A DNA stretch of 64,000 bases from Nansenia antarctica. Its lineage: Eukaryota; Chordata; Actinopteri; Argentiniformes; Microstomatidae. This document shows positions 10,641 to 21,355 of the stretch, one piece after another (the stretch's first letter is position 1; the number at the start of each line of letters is the position of its first letter). A program made the position numbers and the translations under genes. Under the pieces are notes generated by a model. That model worked only from the letters and a program-made list of their open reading frames with translations, was not told the DNA's origin and did no database searches. The stretch is from positions 52,029,794 to 52,093,793 of the forward strand of contig OZ022345.1 of NCBI GenBank assembly GCA_963989245.1. The letters are read 5' to 3'.

Positions 10641-12036
10641 ACTCGTTCCTAGTTATCATTCACCGACATGTCTTCCTAGTCGTATACGCATCATGAATGC
10701 AGTCCAATTCGTTTCAATTCAGTGTGTATGTGTCGCCATACCTTAAATACAAAAACAATTGAAACATATATATATTCACACGCTAACTATCTTGTCTGTA
10801 GCTCTGTAGCTATCCTGCTAGTTAGCAAGCTAACTCTGCCAGCTACAAGCTAAACATATAATATCTTCTCTTTCATTACGAACATGTACACGCGTTTTTT
10901 GTTTTTTTTACACAGCCTAAGAATTAAGACGAGGCAAGCATGAACATAATGTTCTATTAATGTTTCACTTATCCTGATAGAACAACCCACTAATTTGGAG
11001 TTTATTTCGCTTCTGGCCCGTTTCTGTGTAGGGTGAGCGAGTGTCCCTGGGATCGATTGAGCAGCCTGCCGCGATAGCACAGAATGTGTGTCTCGATCCA
11101 CCAGCTGACGCTTGGAGATAACGGAACCATAGCAGTGTTTTGTATTGACTATAATTACATTGATAATGTATTTTCAACATGACAATAATCTATTTTGAAC
11201 ATCACATGTCATGTACAACCGCGATAGCACAAAAGCTGCCTCTTGGATATAAATGAATATTGTTTTATGTCGACTATAATTGCATTAATTATGTATTTCG
11301 AACATGACAATAACGTATTTTGAACATCACATGTACAACGCTTCTATTAATAAAAAAAAGCGATATATATGAACTCTAACCCGTGTTATTCAGGCATAGA
11401 TTGTCGATCACAGATGCATGCTCGCAGCTGCACAGAGGCTCATTCATAAAACCTCTGCACAGTTGAGTAATTTTCCACGCGCTGTCCATGTACCGTTTTT
11501 TTTGTGTGGTCTGTCATGACAGACATTTCTTTCCCCAGGGCAGAAGGAAATGCATTTCTCTTTTTCATTACATATGCACATGCCCTATCTTTGTTGCACA
11601 TCAACAAATACTGTAGGAAGATTTTTAATTTAATGATTAATGTTAACCTTAGCTATACAGTACTCTAACTGGAGTACTGCAGCCTATTGCAGTGGTATTT
11701 GCCCATATCACATTATATATAAAGAATACCTTTCACTTCATGAGAAGTAGGAGTATTGGAATGAGGAACAGCAGTTAGATCAACTGAACCAGATTAATTA
11801 TTTAAACCTGTCTGTGACTAATGCCATTAAGATGAAGAATAAGCAATACACTGGGCATCCTTGGTTTGATTTTTCAGGTCACTCTTCAATCATGTCAGTT
11901 GATGAAGAGGTCCACAGCTTCCCTCAAATTATTGGAGAAGCAATTCCGTACCATTCCTTTCTCTTTCATACTGTCAAATTGCAGTTTTTGGCAGTGAGAA
12001 GGTCCGATATTGATCAGGTACTGGTTCTTTATATCT
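10641..12036. other. Intergenic with a degenerate tandem duplication
   Basis: About 11068-11218 and 11220-11339 are diverged copies of the same segment: CGCGATAGCACA, then ACTATAATT..., then ACATGACAATAA, then TATTTTGAACATCACATGT. No gene recognised. Confidence 0.5.
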
Positions 12037-12592
12037 GAATGAATGAATGAATGGTCTTTATTGTCATTGCTATAGTACAGGTACCAAACAACGACATTTG
12101 GGAGGGGTGGCTCCCCTGGTGCTAGGAAAGAAAGGAAAAAAACTAAAAAAACAAGAAGGGAAAGGAGCTGGTTTACATAAATAAAGGCTATGTACACTAT
12201 CCACTATACTATACTGTACAGATAAGACGACTAGGGTTGTCATATTGCACATAGTGTTATTGCACATTCATTTAAAGTGTCGCAGTTTGCAGGCTTGAAA
12301 TGTACACATTTGTGCCTCAGCACTACACCTGATTTTTACAATCCAGCAGCTGCCATCAATCCGTCCAGACTGTCCAGGACCCAGAACCTAGGTCTTTGCT
12401 GTGTTCAGGGCCTGGATGGCCCTGGGGTAGAAGCTGAGCTTCAGTCTGTTTGTCCTTGCGGCCATGGTCCTGTACCGCCTTTTCGAGGGCAGCCGGGCAA
12501 AGTGTTCGTACCCAGGGTGGGTTGGGTCTCTGGAGATCTTGGAGGCCTTCCTGAGACAGCGTGTGTTGTACAGCTCTTCCAGAGAGGGGAGT
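12037..12592 (-). mobile_element. LINE 3' end, CATT-tailed family, copy 2
   Basis: Reverse-complement copy of the LINE end at 1592-2040, starting at a (GAAT)n tail. It continues into the degenerate C-terminal RT coding region (VQHTLSQEGLQDLQ on one frame, the shifted version of YNTRCLRKASKI in the 59-kb copy). Truncated at about 12592 and non-functional. Confidence 0.75.
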
Positions 12593-13539
12593 CCAAATTA
12601 ATAACTGCGATTCCAAATTCCTAGTTTTTACAACTGCCACATACCAGTTTACTGACAATAACAGGAGGTTGTAATGTATTTGGCCTATTGTCTTGCTGGT
12701 TCAAGCCTTGCGGGCAGGTCAGGAAGTCTCAGACCTGGTTTAGCATGCTGCGTTAGTTATGGGAGACGAGTGAAACTGATTTGAGAGACTACCCAGACCT
12801 CTGTCCCTCTTGGCAATGGATTTGGCTGTTGACCTCTGCCCCACAAAGTTTCTGAACATAGTGAGGTATTTTTTACCCAGACCTTTTTTTAAAGTGATGC
12901 TGTTTTTGTCCATTTGACGCACAATTGTGTGCAGGTACAGAGGCTCTTATGTAACCTCTCTAGGATCGAACCCCTATGTCTTACTGGTACTCTGTGAGTG
13001 ACAGAATACTCCAGGAGGCCACTGCAGAGTGACAGCTTTCAAAGACAAGCTGTCTGATTCACATCTGCTTGACTGATCCCACTTTGGTGAAGAGATCCAC
13101 CTGGGACATGGCACAGATGCAACCTCTGTGAGTGACACAAGTCTCCAGGGAGTGACGTCAGCTTTGCTGAATAAAAAAACACCTTATCAGCCTAATCCTG
13201 TTGCTGCTCAGTATTCTTTATTGATAGGCTGCCATAAGAGTGTTGTTTTCCCCTCAGCTTGATGCAAGCAGGCTTCACTTCTACAGTGGATCAGCTTGCT
13301 CCATTTTACACACAGGAATCCTGCAATAGCTATGGAATAATTGATCTATACGACCTGCTTCCTCCTCCCTTCAGTATCCATCGTATCCAATACGGCTCAG
13401 TTCTGCTCCTTTCAAACAGGTGTGTGGTGTCAACTTGGTTTTGAAATGCTGAGGAAGGCACACAGGAAGGGAAATCAAAATGCAGTCAAAGATGTCTCAT
13501 GATGTCTCATGATGTCTCATCTCAGTAAATTGATTCTAA
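12593..13539. other. No gene seen
   Basis: Only an 11-bp triplication (GATGTCTCATG-type) at about 13490-13522 was noted. Confidence 0.4.
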
Positions 13540-14113
13540 GTTAAGTTTATAGATTTTTACAGTGCAGAATCACACCGAGGTGTCTCAGTGCACTTTACAT
13601 CAAAAGAAAAAGCTAAATACATCACAGCAAAAGCAGCACAACACATAAACAAATAAAAAGAACATGCAATAGACAAGGACATCAATACATTAAATAAAAA
13701 GACGAAGACATCATAAAACGTTTTTTTTTTTAAAAAGGAGCATACAAGATCAATAATAATGAAAAGTGCAAAAATCATGAAAAAAGTAAAATTATAATAA
13801 AAGTTAAAGTGAGAATAAGGGGTAAACAACTAAACTAAATTGAGGTCACACTGAAGGAGCTGCATCTGATTGAAGCCACCGCCGCACAACACTGAGTCAG
13901 CTAGGGAGGGCATAGTTTTGTGTAAAGAGGTGAGTTTTGAGTCTGGTTTTAAACATATTAATAGATGTAGCAGTCTTCACATGAAGTGGCATCTGGTTCC
14001 AGAGGAAATGGGCACGGTAAGAAAAGGCCCTACTACCAGCTGTTTGCTTATGAATTTTGGGAACAGTGAGGAGCCCGGCATCTTGTGAACGGAGAGGGCG
14101 GCGAGGAGTGTAA

Positions 14114-14656
14114 AGGCCGATTTAAACTTCTGCGTAAAATCGACGCCGTAGCCTTGCGTTGCCTATGGAGAGGGTTGACGTGCACATCTGCAAAAATGTA
14201 AGAACGCGTCAGTTTCTACGCAACCATAAGCTCTGTGATTGGTCCGCTTGGTAGCACATGATTCCGACAAGATTCCGACTCTCTCGTCGCCCAAAATGCG
14301 GAAGCCATGACAGAAATGTCATTTACTTTTTCTGTAATTACTTATTAATAAAAATTTGAAAAATTATGATAACCATCGTATTATCTTAGTTTAATGTCAT
14401 TTCAATGCATCATAGAACTTTTATTTACAACAAGCATAACAACAAAACGATCGCTATTATGCCGCTTTGAGCTTTGAGCTCCGTTGAGTTCCTAACCGGA
14501 AGAGGCACAGCACAGGGGCATAGAAAACACACTGCCACCTAGCGATGTGACGGTGTAATTGCAGAGCGACCTACGCAGAAGTGTAAAGTGCGAGACCCCT
14601 TACGTAGTCTACGCAGGCTACGCGCGTTAATTCGACGCAGAAGCTTAAATCGGCCT
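14114..14656. mobile_element. PIF/Harbinger-type MITE
   Basis: Ends AGGCCGATTTAAACTTCTGC and, inverted, AGGCCGATTTAAGCTTCTGC, flanked by TAA on both sides (14111-14113 and 14657-14659). The 3-bp TWA duplication is the Harbinger signature. At 543 bp it has no transposase frame. The interrupted L2 reading frame resumes exactly on the other side, which confirms the boundaries. Confidence 0.9.
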
Positions 14657-15117
14657 TAAGGGGCGATCAGGTCAGAGAGATAAGATGGGGCTAAACCATG
14701 TAGTGATTTGTAGGCTAATCCGATCTAGACTGAATGGGGAGCCAGTGCAGGGATTTAGGGACCAGGGTGATGTGTTAAAACTTTCTAGTACGGTTCAGAA
14801 TTCTGGCAGCAGTATTTTGAAAAAGTTGTAACTTCCTAGTAGCACATGCAGGTAGGCCGGAGAAAAGGGCATTGCAGTAATCGAGTCTGGATGAAACAAC
14901 GGCATGAATCAGAATTTCAGTTGTGGTGAGCATGGAGCGAATCTTGGAGATGTTACGGAGATGAAAGAAGGCAATTTTGGAGATTTCTTGGATGTGGGCA
15001 TTGAAAGATAGAGCAGAGTCAAAAAGAACGCCCAAATCTTTGACGGTAGGGCTCGGTGAAATGATGCAATTGTTAAAGTTGAGAGTGAGGTTGGAATGGA
15101 GAGGGAGATCTTTCTTA

Positions 15118-15507
15118 AATCAAATCAAATCAAATTGTATTTGTATAGCGCATTTCTTACAAGATGCAACTCAATGCGCTTCACATAATAAACATTCTCA
15201 GTCAATCAATCAATCAATCAATCAATAAATACTGACAGAGCCGCAAGCAGGCAAAAGTAAAAACCTGTACACTATGTAGCCAGGAAAATTCCCTTGCAGC
15301 CCTCTACACATAGAGCGACTACTAGCCAGTTTGCCTACCAGCACCCAGCGGTGGGCCCCCACCGGGGAGCCCCCGCCGCCCCACACACCCAGCCCGCCCC
15401 ACCACCAGCACACCCAGCCCAGCCAAGCAAGCACAGACCATAAAAGGCCCCGCACAAGGACGGCCAAGCAGGTGCCCCGGCGGCGGAACAGACCAAGCAC
15501 ACGGGGC
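15118..15507. mobile_element. Retroelement fragment inserted in L2 ORF2
   Basis: The L2 protein is interrupted between LLIVAP and KKDLPLH. The inserted 390 bases start with (AATCA)n and TTGTATTTGTATAGCGCATT, an end type common in fish RTE/Rex3-type elements and their SINEs. A (TCAA)n run and a very C-rich segment (15345-15425) follow. Family assignment is uncertain. Confidence 0.55.
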
Positions 15508-17992
15508 AACAATAAGCAGTTCAGTTTTGTTCGTTTTTTTTTTGTTAGGGTTAAGTTCCAAGAAGTTATGAGACATAGTTTTGTAACGGCAAGTACCGTA
15601 GACAGGATTCAAGGTTAGTGACTTGGGAGTGGTCGTTGGGAGTGAGCGGTATGTAAATTTGAGTATCATCCGCATAACAATGAAATTGAATACCATGGCG
15701 GTGGAGAATGGGTCCCAGCGGGAGCATGTATAGGGAAAACAGCAGAGGCCCAAGAACAGAGCCCTGTGGAACACCAAAGTTGACTTCAGAGTGATCAGAT
15801 AGAGAATTATTGTATGAGACACAATGAGTTCTGTTAGATAAGTATGAAGTGAACCATAAGAGTGCAGAATCACAGATACCTAAGTGAGTTGATAGACGGT
15901 TTAACAGAATGGCGTGGTCTACTGTATCAAATGCTGCACTGAGATCTAGTAGGATGAGGACGGATGATGAACCAGAATCAGAGCTAATGAGCAGATCATT
16001 TAATACTTTAGTGAGGGTGGTTTCAGTGCTGTGACATGATCGAAAGCCAGATTGATAAGGTTCGAAGAGATTATTAATGTTGAGGTAGTTGGTAAGTTGA
16101 TTGAAGACTATTTTCTCAAGCACTTTTGAGAAAAACGGAAGTTTGGAGATGGGTCTGTAATTGTCCAGTACATCAGGATCGAGATTTGGTTTCTTGAGCA
16201 GGTTTAATAATAGCTGAGGAGGGCACGGTCCCAGAAGAAAGAGAGGTGTTGATTATGTTAAGAAGATGGGGGCCAAGTATCGGTAGAAGTTCCTTTACCA
16301 GATTTGCAGGAAGAGGGTCAGATGGACAAGTTGTGGATTTGGCAGAGAGCACCAGAGCAGAGTCCAAAGATACAATGTCAAAGTGAGAGAGTGTGGTGGT
16401 GGTCTCTAACGTGGTTACTAGGTGATCGGATGAGGGTTCAATCATACTGGATAGGGATCTGCTTATCAGGTTTCTGATGTTATTGATTTTGCTGATAAAG
16501 AATTGAAGAAATTGAGAAGCAGTAAAGGGAGAGTTGGCTATACGAGGAGGTTTACGGGTAAGCTTAGCTACAGTGTCAAAAAGGAACCGAGAATTGCCTT
16601 TATTGTTGTTAATCAGATTTGAAAAAGAAGCGGTCCTAGCAGTGGAGAGCATTCGCCTGTAGATGGCTAGGCTATTGCTCCACTCTATGCGTGAGGGCTC
16701 AAGCTTAGACTTACATTTTCGTTCAAGCTTTCTGCGGACCAATTTCTGTGCACGAGTTTCACATGTATACCAGGGTGATGGTTTTTTGGAGGGGGCTGTG
16801 GAGTCGGGAAAATCCAGAAGAATGGAATTAAAGTTGTTTGTGAATGTGTCAAGGGGGATGATTTGCTCTGGTAGAATGTGAAAAGCATTTGGTAGGAGAT
16901 CAGCAAGTTTGGAGGATGTGGAGGCATCGATATTCCGAACTATTACTATAAGTATTGGTTGGTGATGAGTGTAAGGGTGAAGCCAGAATTATTTGAAATT
17001 TGATGAGATAATGATCCGATACTGCTGGTGGGTAAGGGAGAAAAGATAGGTTTGAGACATTAACTCCACGAGTGAGGATAAGGTCAAGTGTGTTACCACC
17101 AGAATGGGTTTGTTCTTGGACAAGCTGAGAAAAACCATGAGAGTCAATAAGGGACAAGAAAGATTTGGTAAATGGATCAGATTTGGTATTAATGTGAATG
17201 TTGAAATCACCTATGAGTAGTATATCATCGGTACGGGTGGCGAGGTCAGAAAGGAAGTTAGAAAATTCTTCCAGAAATGAAGAATAAGGACCTGGGGGGC
17301 GGTAAATCAAGATTAGATAGAAAGGGAGGGCAACAGAGTGGCTGGAACTACTGTGTATTGGGCGCATAACAATAATTTTGCATGATGAGAGTTTAATGTT
17401 AAGGTCAGGAGAGATATTTATGGATGAATTGAATATCAGCCCAACACCCCACCTGTTTTAATTGGTCGAGGAACATGTGAGTAGGTGTAGTTGGCGGGGG
17501 AAGCCTCAATCAAAGGCACCTCATCCTGGGGCCTCAGCCATGTTTCACACAAACACATGATGTCCATTTTATGTTCTAATATAAGGTCATTCATGAACAA
17601 GGCCTTGTGAGTGAGTGACCTAATATTGAATAATCCAAGCTGTAGGGTAGAAGGATGCTTGGTGGATGAGGTAGTTTTAATTTCAATAAGATTATGTGAA
17701 CTGGAGGTTTGATGGTGAAGATGGGAAGTAGGGTGGCACATTCTAGTATTTGAAATAACAGATATGGAATGAACAGGAGGAGAGACAGGAAAAGGCAGTA
17801 GACAGTGAGACTGAGGCCAAGTAGACATATCAAGACTAACAGAGGAAAGGAGAGGTGTTCATCAGGTTGTGTAAGGATGTGTTGACTGCTTGTTGGGTGT
17901 GGAGTGGGTAGACTTATTGTAGTCCGATACGTGAATAAAAATGAGTTATAGTGTGGAAAATGGTAGTCAGAACGGATCGGACTCACCTCACA

Positions 17993-19430
17993 TCAGGCCC
18001 GGGTGCAGGTCCAGGAACTCAGCGTGAGTTCCATGGACAGCGACAGCAGGCGAGCACCCGCCTGGTTGAGGTGGAGACCGTCCGGGGCAAAGAGTTCTCT
18101 GCGGGACCAGAAAGTGATGAAGTTGTCGATGTATGGGATGGACTTGGTGCAGTAATAACCTTTCAGCCAGATGTGAAGGGCGCGGATACGGCTGAACCTC
18201 GTGTCAGTGTATCTGGGTGATGGAAAGGGGCCAGAGATTGTGCAGGTAATGCCAGTGGAAGCTACGGTGTCAATCAGGGTTTTGAAGTTGTCCTTGAGTA
18301 TCTCGGACTGCTCGAGCCTTAGGTCGTTAGCGTCAACGTGGATGATGACCGAGGAGACCTGAGGGCGGTCAGCAACCAGGTTAGGGATGCGGGAGGTGAT
18401 GTCGGAGACCTTAGCTCCAGAAAAGGAACAGGTCTCAGCCTTTGGAACTGAGATATGGCGGACCATGGACGATCCGATGACGAGCACCGAGGGTGGAGGG
18501 GTGGGTTGGGTGGTAGGACCACCAGGCCTGAGGGAGGCCTCCGCTCGTGGCTTCTGGGGCTGCCTGTGTCCACGATGCCAGGGTGCTGAAGCATTGTGCA
18601 GGGGAGGGAAGGGAGGGGTGGAGAGGAGGGGCGGCCCATGGGGCGCTCGGCGAAGTGCAGGCCAGGTTGGGGGAAAAGCTGCTGTGGGGGGGTTCCTCGC
18701 TGGGTGGTGTGGAGGCTTAGTAGGAGGAGCAGCAGGGCGTGGCGCTCCGCAGGGTGATCTGCTTTTTGTTGGCAGAGTAGGGAGGGAAGCTGCTGCAGGG
18801 GGGAGGGATGCTTCTGCAGGGGGGAGTGGAGCTGCTGTAGGGGGAACAGGTTGCACGTGGGGAGGATGGTCCACAGGTGACTGCTCAGTCATGCTGGCAG
18901 AGCGCGATGGACATGCGGTGAAGTGAACGCTGCCTTGGTACCGTGTGGCTGTGTCGGAGGAAGTGCGGGGGCGGTTGAGAGGAGATGATGAAGTAGTATG
19001 ATGGCTCACACTCTTGGTCCTGTTGCGAGCAGGAGAGATAATTGATTGACCATTAAAGCTCTCTTGGAGGAGACCAGGGGGGCGGACAGTTGTGTTCAGG
19101 TACATCCACCCTCGCTTCCCCTTTGGTGGTATCCAGGGTTCCGGAGTACGTGGAGTGGAGCATAACTGTTGTTGATGGCTGGGGTCAGGTGCAGTCATGC
19201 GGTAGGAGATGATGCTGGTGTTTAGATGGTCTTCGGCTGTCAACGACAGGGGGTCCGTGGGGGGTGGGTGGCTGTTCACTGGATCATCCGGCACCAGTGT
19301 GTCGAGGAGAAGCTCGGTCTGGTGTATGGAGTGGAGTGTGGAAATTCTGCCCTCCAACTCGATGATCTTGGTTTTTGAGCAGGAGGCAGCTGGTGCAGTC
19401 CGGCTCAATGTGCTGGGGTGTCGGTGTCAT
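17993..19430 (-). pseudogene. L2 ORF1 with SGNH/GDSL esterase-like domain
   Basis: A 471-residue frame opens at 19408. The likely original start is an ATG at 19430 (MTPTPQHIEPDCTSCLLL), joined by a one-base frameshift to KTKIIELEGRISTLHSIH, a short coiled coil preceded by a CxxC pair. Residues 180-300 are Pro/Ala-rich. The C-terminal third is an SGNH hydrolase-like fold: GSSMVRH (Ser about 313-314), HVDANDLR (357-364) and DGLHLN (Asp443, His446). The third block usually reads HVGTND-like, so the Gly is replaced by Asp here. ORF1 esterases of CR1/L2 elements bind RNA or membranes and aid retrotransposition. One frameshift makes this copy a pseudogene. Confidence 0.85.
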
Positions 19431-19439
19431 CTTGTGGTG

Positions 19440-20293
19440 GCATACAGAGCCAAAATTATGGAAATTGTGTCACTGTCCAAATATGTCCGGACCTAACTGT
19501 AGGTTTGCTTCTTGAAGGTTATGATGGATTGATTTTCAACACTGAAAACAGTGGACAGATCCAGACCTCATCAACCCTGAGTGTCCTTGAGTCACTTGTT
19601 CAATCACAGCAGGGAGTAGGCCGAAGAGTGGATCCAACAAATATCACAGAATGCAAAACCCATCCATAACTTTTGGCAGCTTGTTCTCTTAGCTTGCCAT
19701 ACAATGTTTAGTAGTCCATTTGAATTAAACACTTTCAAATCTTAAAAACATCAAATTATGGTTAAAAACAAGTTGGTGTGGCAGGAGCCAGTCACTTGTT
19801 CAGACTGATTCAATCACCTTGAACCATTCTAATTGGTTCTGCTGAGGGAGTGTGTTCTGGCCTATTGCTGAGGTTCAGGTGCAGGGTTAAAATAACAAAT
19901 TCATAAAGGAAAAAAGCTGCAACCACTCGAAAATACTGTATAATGTATAATAATGTATAAATAATGTATAATAATGTATGTAATAATAATGTATATAATG
20001 TATAATGTAATAATGTAGAAATACATTCAAATATGTATTGCATTTGCAGCATAGGTCAAGAACAGATGATTTCAGCCTTTGGAGACACCATTCTGACATT
20101 ATGGCATGCTATGGACAGATTCTCCTTTGTTATATGAATAATATATAGCGCCTTTGTGATAAATCGAACTAATTGAACTGATACTGCTGGAACTTTGTGA
20201 CATACTGTATCCTGTGGAAATAATGAAGGGAAGATGAGAACCCTAGCTGATTTAAATAACACACATCTTATGGAAAACTCTCATTATTGCAGG
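19440..20293. other. Intergenic; TA-rich repeat
   Basis: TGTCACTGTCCAAATATGTCCGGACCTAACTG at 19466-19497 looks like the end of a DNA-transposon fragment, but no partner end was found. An ATAATGTATA-type low-complexity repeat spans about 19935-20030. No gene recognised. Confidence 0.4.
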
Positions 20294-20528
20294 TGTAGTG
20301 ACTACATTATGGGTTCATGTTCTCCTCTTACTGTTGGTTGTGTAGTGGGAGGGAACCAGTTCTGGCACTAGGGGCAGAGGGGAGGATTATTAACGTTGCA
20401 CCTTCCTGTTTAGATACACGAGTTTTGGTAACCATTTTCTGGTCCTGTACTGAGAGTACAAGTTGTTGTTTTGATTAAACAGTTATCATTACGTTGCCTA
20501 CGTCTTTCCTTTTTCCTCCGGCACTACA
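20294..20528 (+). repeat. 5' LTR
   Basis: 235 bp, starting TGTAGTGACTACA and ending GGCACTACA, so termini are TGTAGTG/CACTACA inverted. By eye it is identical to 24589-24823. Confidence 0.95.
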
Positions 20529-20529
20529 C

Positions 20530-20546
20530 TGGTGACCCGACGTGGA
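20530..20546 (+). promoter_or_regulatory. Primer-binding site, tRNA-Trp type
   Basis: TGGTGACCCGACGTGG follows the 5' LTR after one base. It complements the CACGTCGGGGTCACCA end of vertebrate tRNA-Trp except for one missing C. Confidence 0.75.
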
Positions 20547-20602
20547 TTTTTGTTAACGTAATTGTGTACGAAAACCAGCGACGAACATTACAATCCTGCA
20601 AA

Positions 20603-21355
20603 ATGTCCGGGCGAGGAAGACGTTCAAACCAGCGGCAGCCATCACCATCCCCTGTCAGGGTAACGCGTGGTGCGCACACTCCCACTCTCAAGCTACCAGA
20701 ATTCTGGGACTCAACGCCTGCTGCATGGTTTGCTATTGTAGAGGCACATTTCAATAAAAGTGACATCGATGACGACGACGACCGGTACAACCATGCTGTG
20801 GCAATGTTGGGCAGCTCCACCGCGGCTCGAGTGGTAGGTTTTTTGTCTGCTCCCCCGACGACGAACTAATATGAGCGCCTCAAGGCCCTGCTTCTAGAGA
20901 CATTTGAACTGTCCACTGCGGAGAGGGTGAGTCGCCTATTTGCCATGTCGGACTTGGGTGACGAGAGGCCTTCTGCGAGCATGGAGAGGATGCTAAACCT
21001 GCTCGGTACAGAAGACCCCATGATCCTCTTCACAGAGCTGTTCATGCGCACATTGCCAGCTCAAGTTAGGATGGCGCTGGCCAACACCGCCATCATGGAG
21101 CCCCGCGCCCTGGCCAGGGAGGCGGACCGGTTCGTCTTGGCCATGCCTCAACGGTCCCCCGACCTGCTCGCTCCCGCGGCCGCCCCGCCACCCGACCGTC
21201 GCAGGAGAGCGAAGGATGACGCCAGACCTTCTGGCCAGCAGGGTAACGCTGCGGGCCATTGTTTCTACCACGCCACTTTTGGCGCCAAGGCCAAACGGTG
21301 CCGCTCACCCTGCACCTTCGGACCGACGGGAAACGGCGGGGCCGGCGCTCAGTAG
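20603..21355 (+). pseudogene. Gag of the CsRn1-like element (one in-frame stop)
   Basis: The frame begins at ATG 20603 with a basic segment (MSGRGRRSNQRQPSPSP), then a capsid-like region (LPEFWDSTPAAWFAIVEAHF). A TAA at 20867-20869 interrupts it. The same frame continues without change (YERLKALLLETFELS...LFTELFMRTLPAQVRMAL) to 21355. A C-terminal zinc-binding motif, CFYHATFGAKAKRCRSPC, has the CHCC spacing of the CsRn1 group. Gag would form the particle and bind genomic RNA. With identical LTRs, the stop is either a very recent mutation, a sequencing error or a readthrough site. Confidence 0.85.

Larger units (their letters stand above)
13890..17828 (-). pseudogene. L2 ORF2: endonuclease-reverse transcriptase
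   Basis: The frame starts in the endonuclease (LFNIRSLTHKALFMNDLI, CLCETWL), breaks by one base near 17445, and continues through IGDFNIHI and SDHYLIKF. After another shift near 16700 it enters the RT: PISKL-type block lost at a shift near 16140, LLDLSAAFDTVDHAIL, GVPQGSVLGPLLF, YADDTQIYI. The text is cut at LLIVAP (15508) and resumes with KKDLPLHSNLTLNF (15117), VLFDSALSFNAHI, and a C-terminal SLHWLP/LAPSYLSDLIAP region that is cut again by the 14114-14656 MITE. The enzyme would nick DNA and prime cDNA on the target; this copy cannot. Confidence 0.85.
13540..19430 (-). mobile_element. L2-like LINE, nearly full length, broken and nested
   Basis: The minus strand reads, in order, ORF1 with an SGNH-type esterase domain (19430-17993), an apurinic-type endonuclease (about 17680-16900), a reverse transcriptase with YADDTQIYI (16742-15508, resuming at 15117), a C-terminal region to about 13890, and a 3' UTR ending near 13540. 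Several frameshifts and stops inactivate it. Two later insertions split ORF2: 15118-15507 and a Harbinger MITE at 14114-14656. Domain order and the ORF1 esterase match fish L2 elements such as those known from zebrafish. Confidence 0.88.

Noticed and set aside
18387..18926. 179-codon Gly-rich plus-strand ORF
   Set aside because: It is the complement of the proline-rich part of L2 ORF1.
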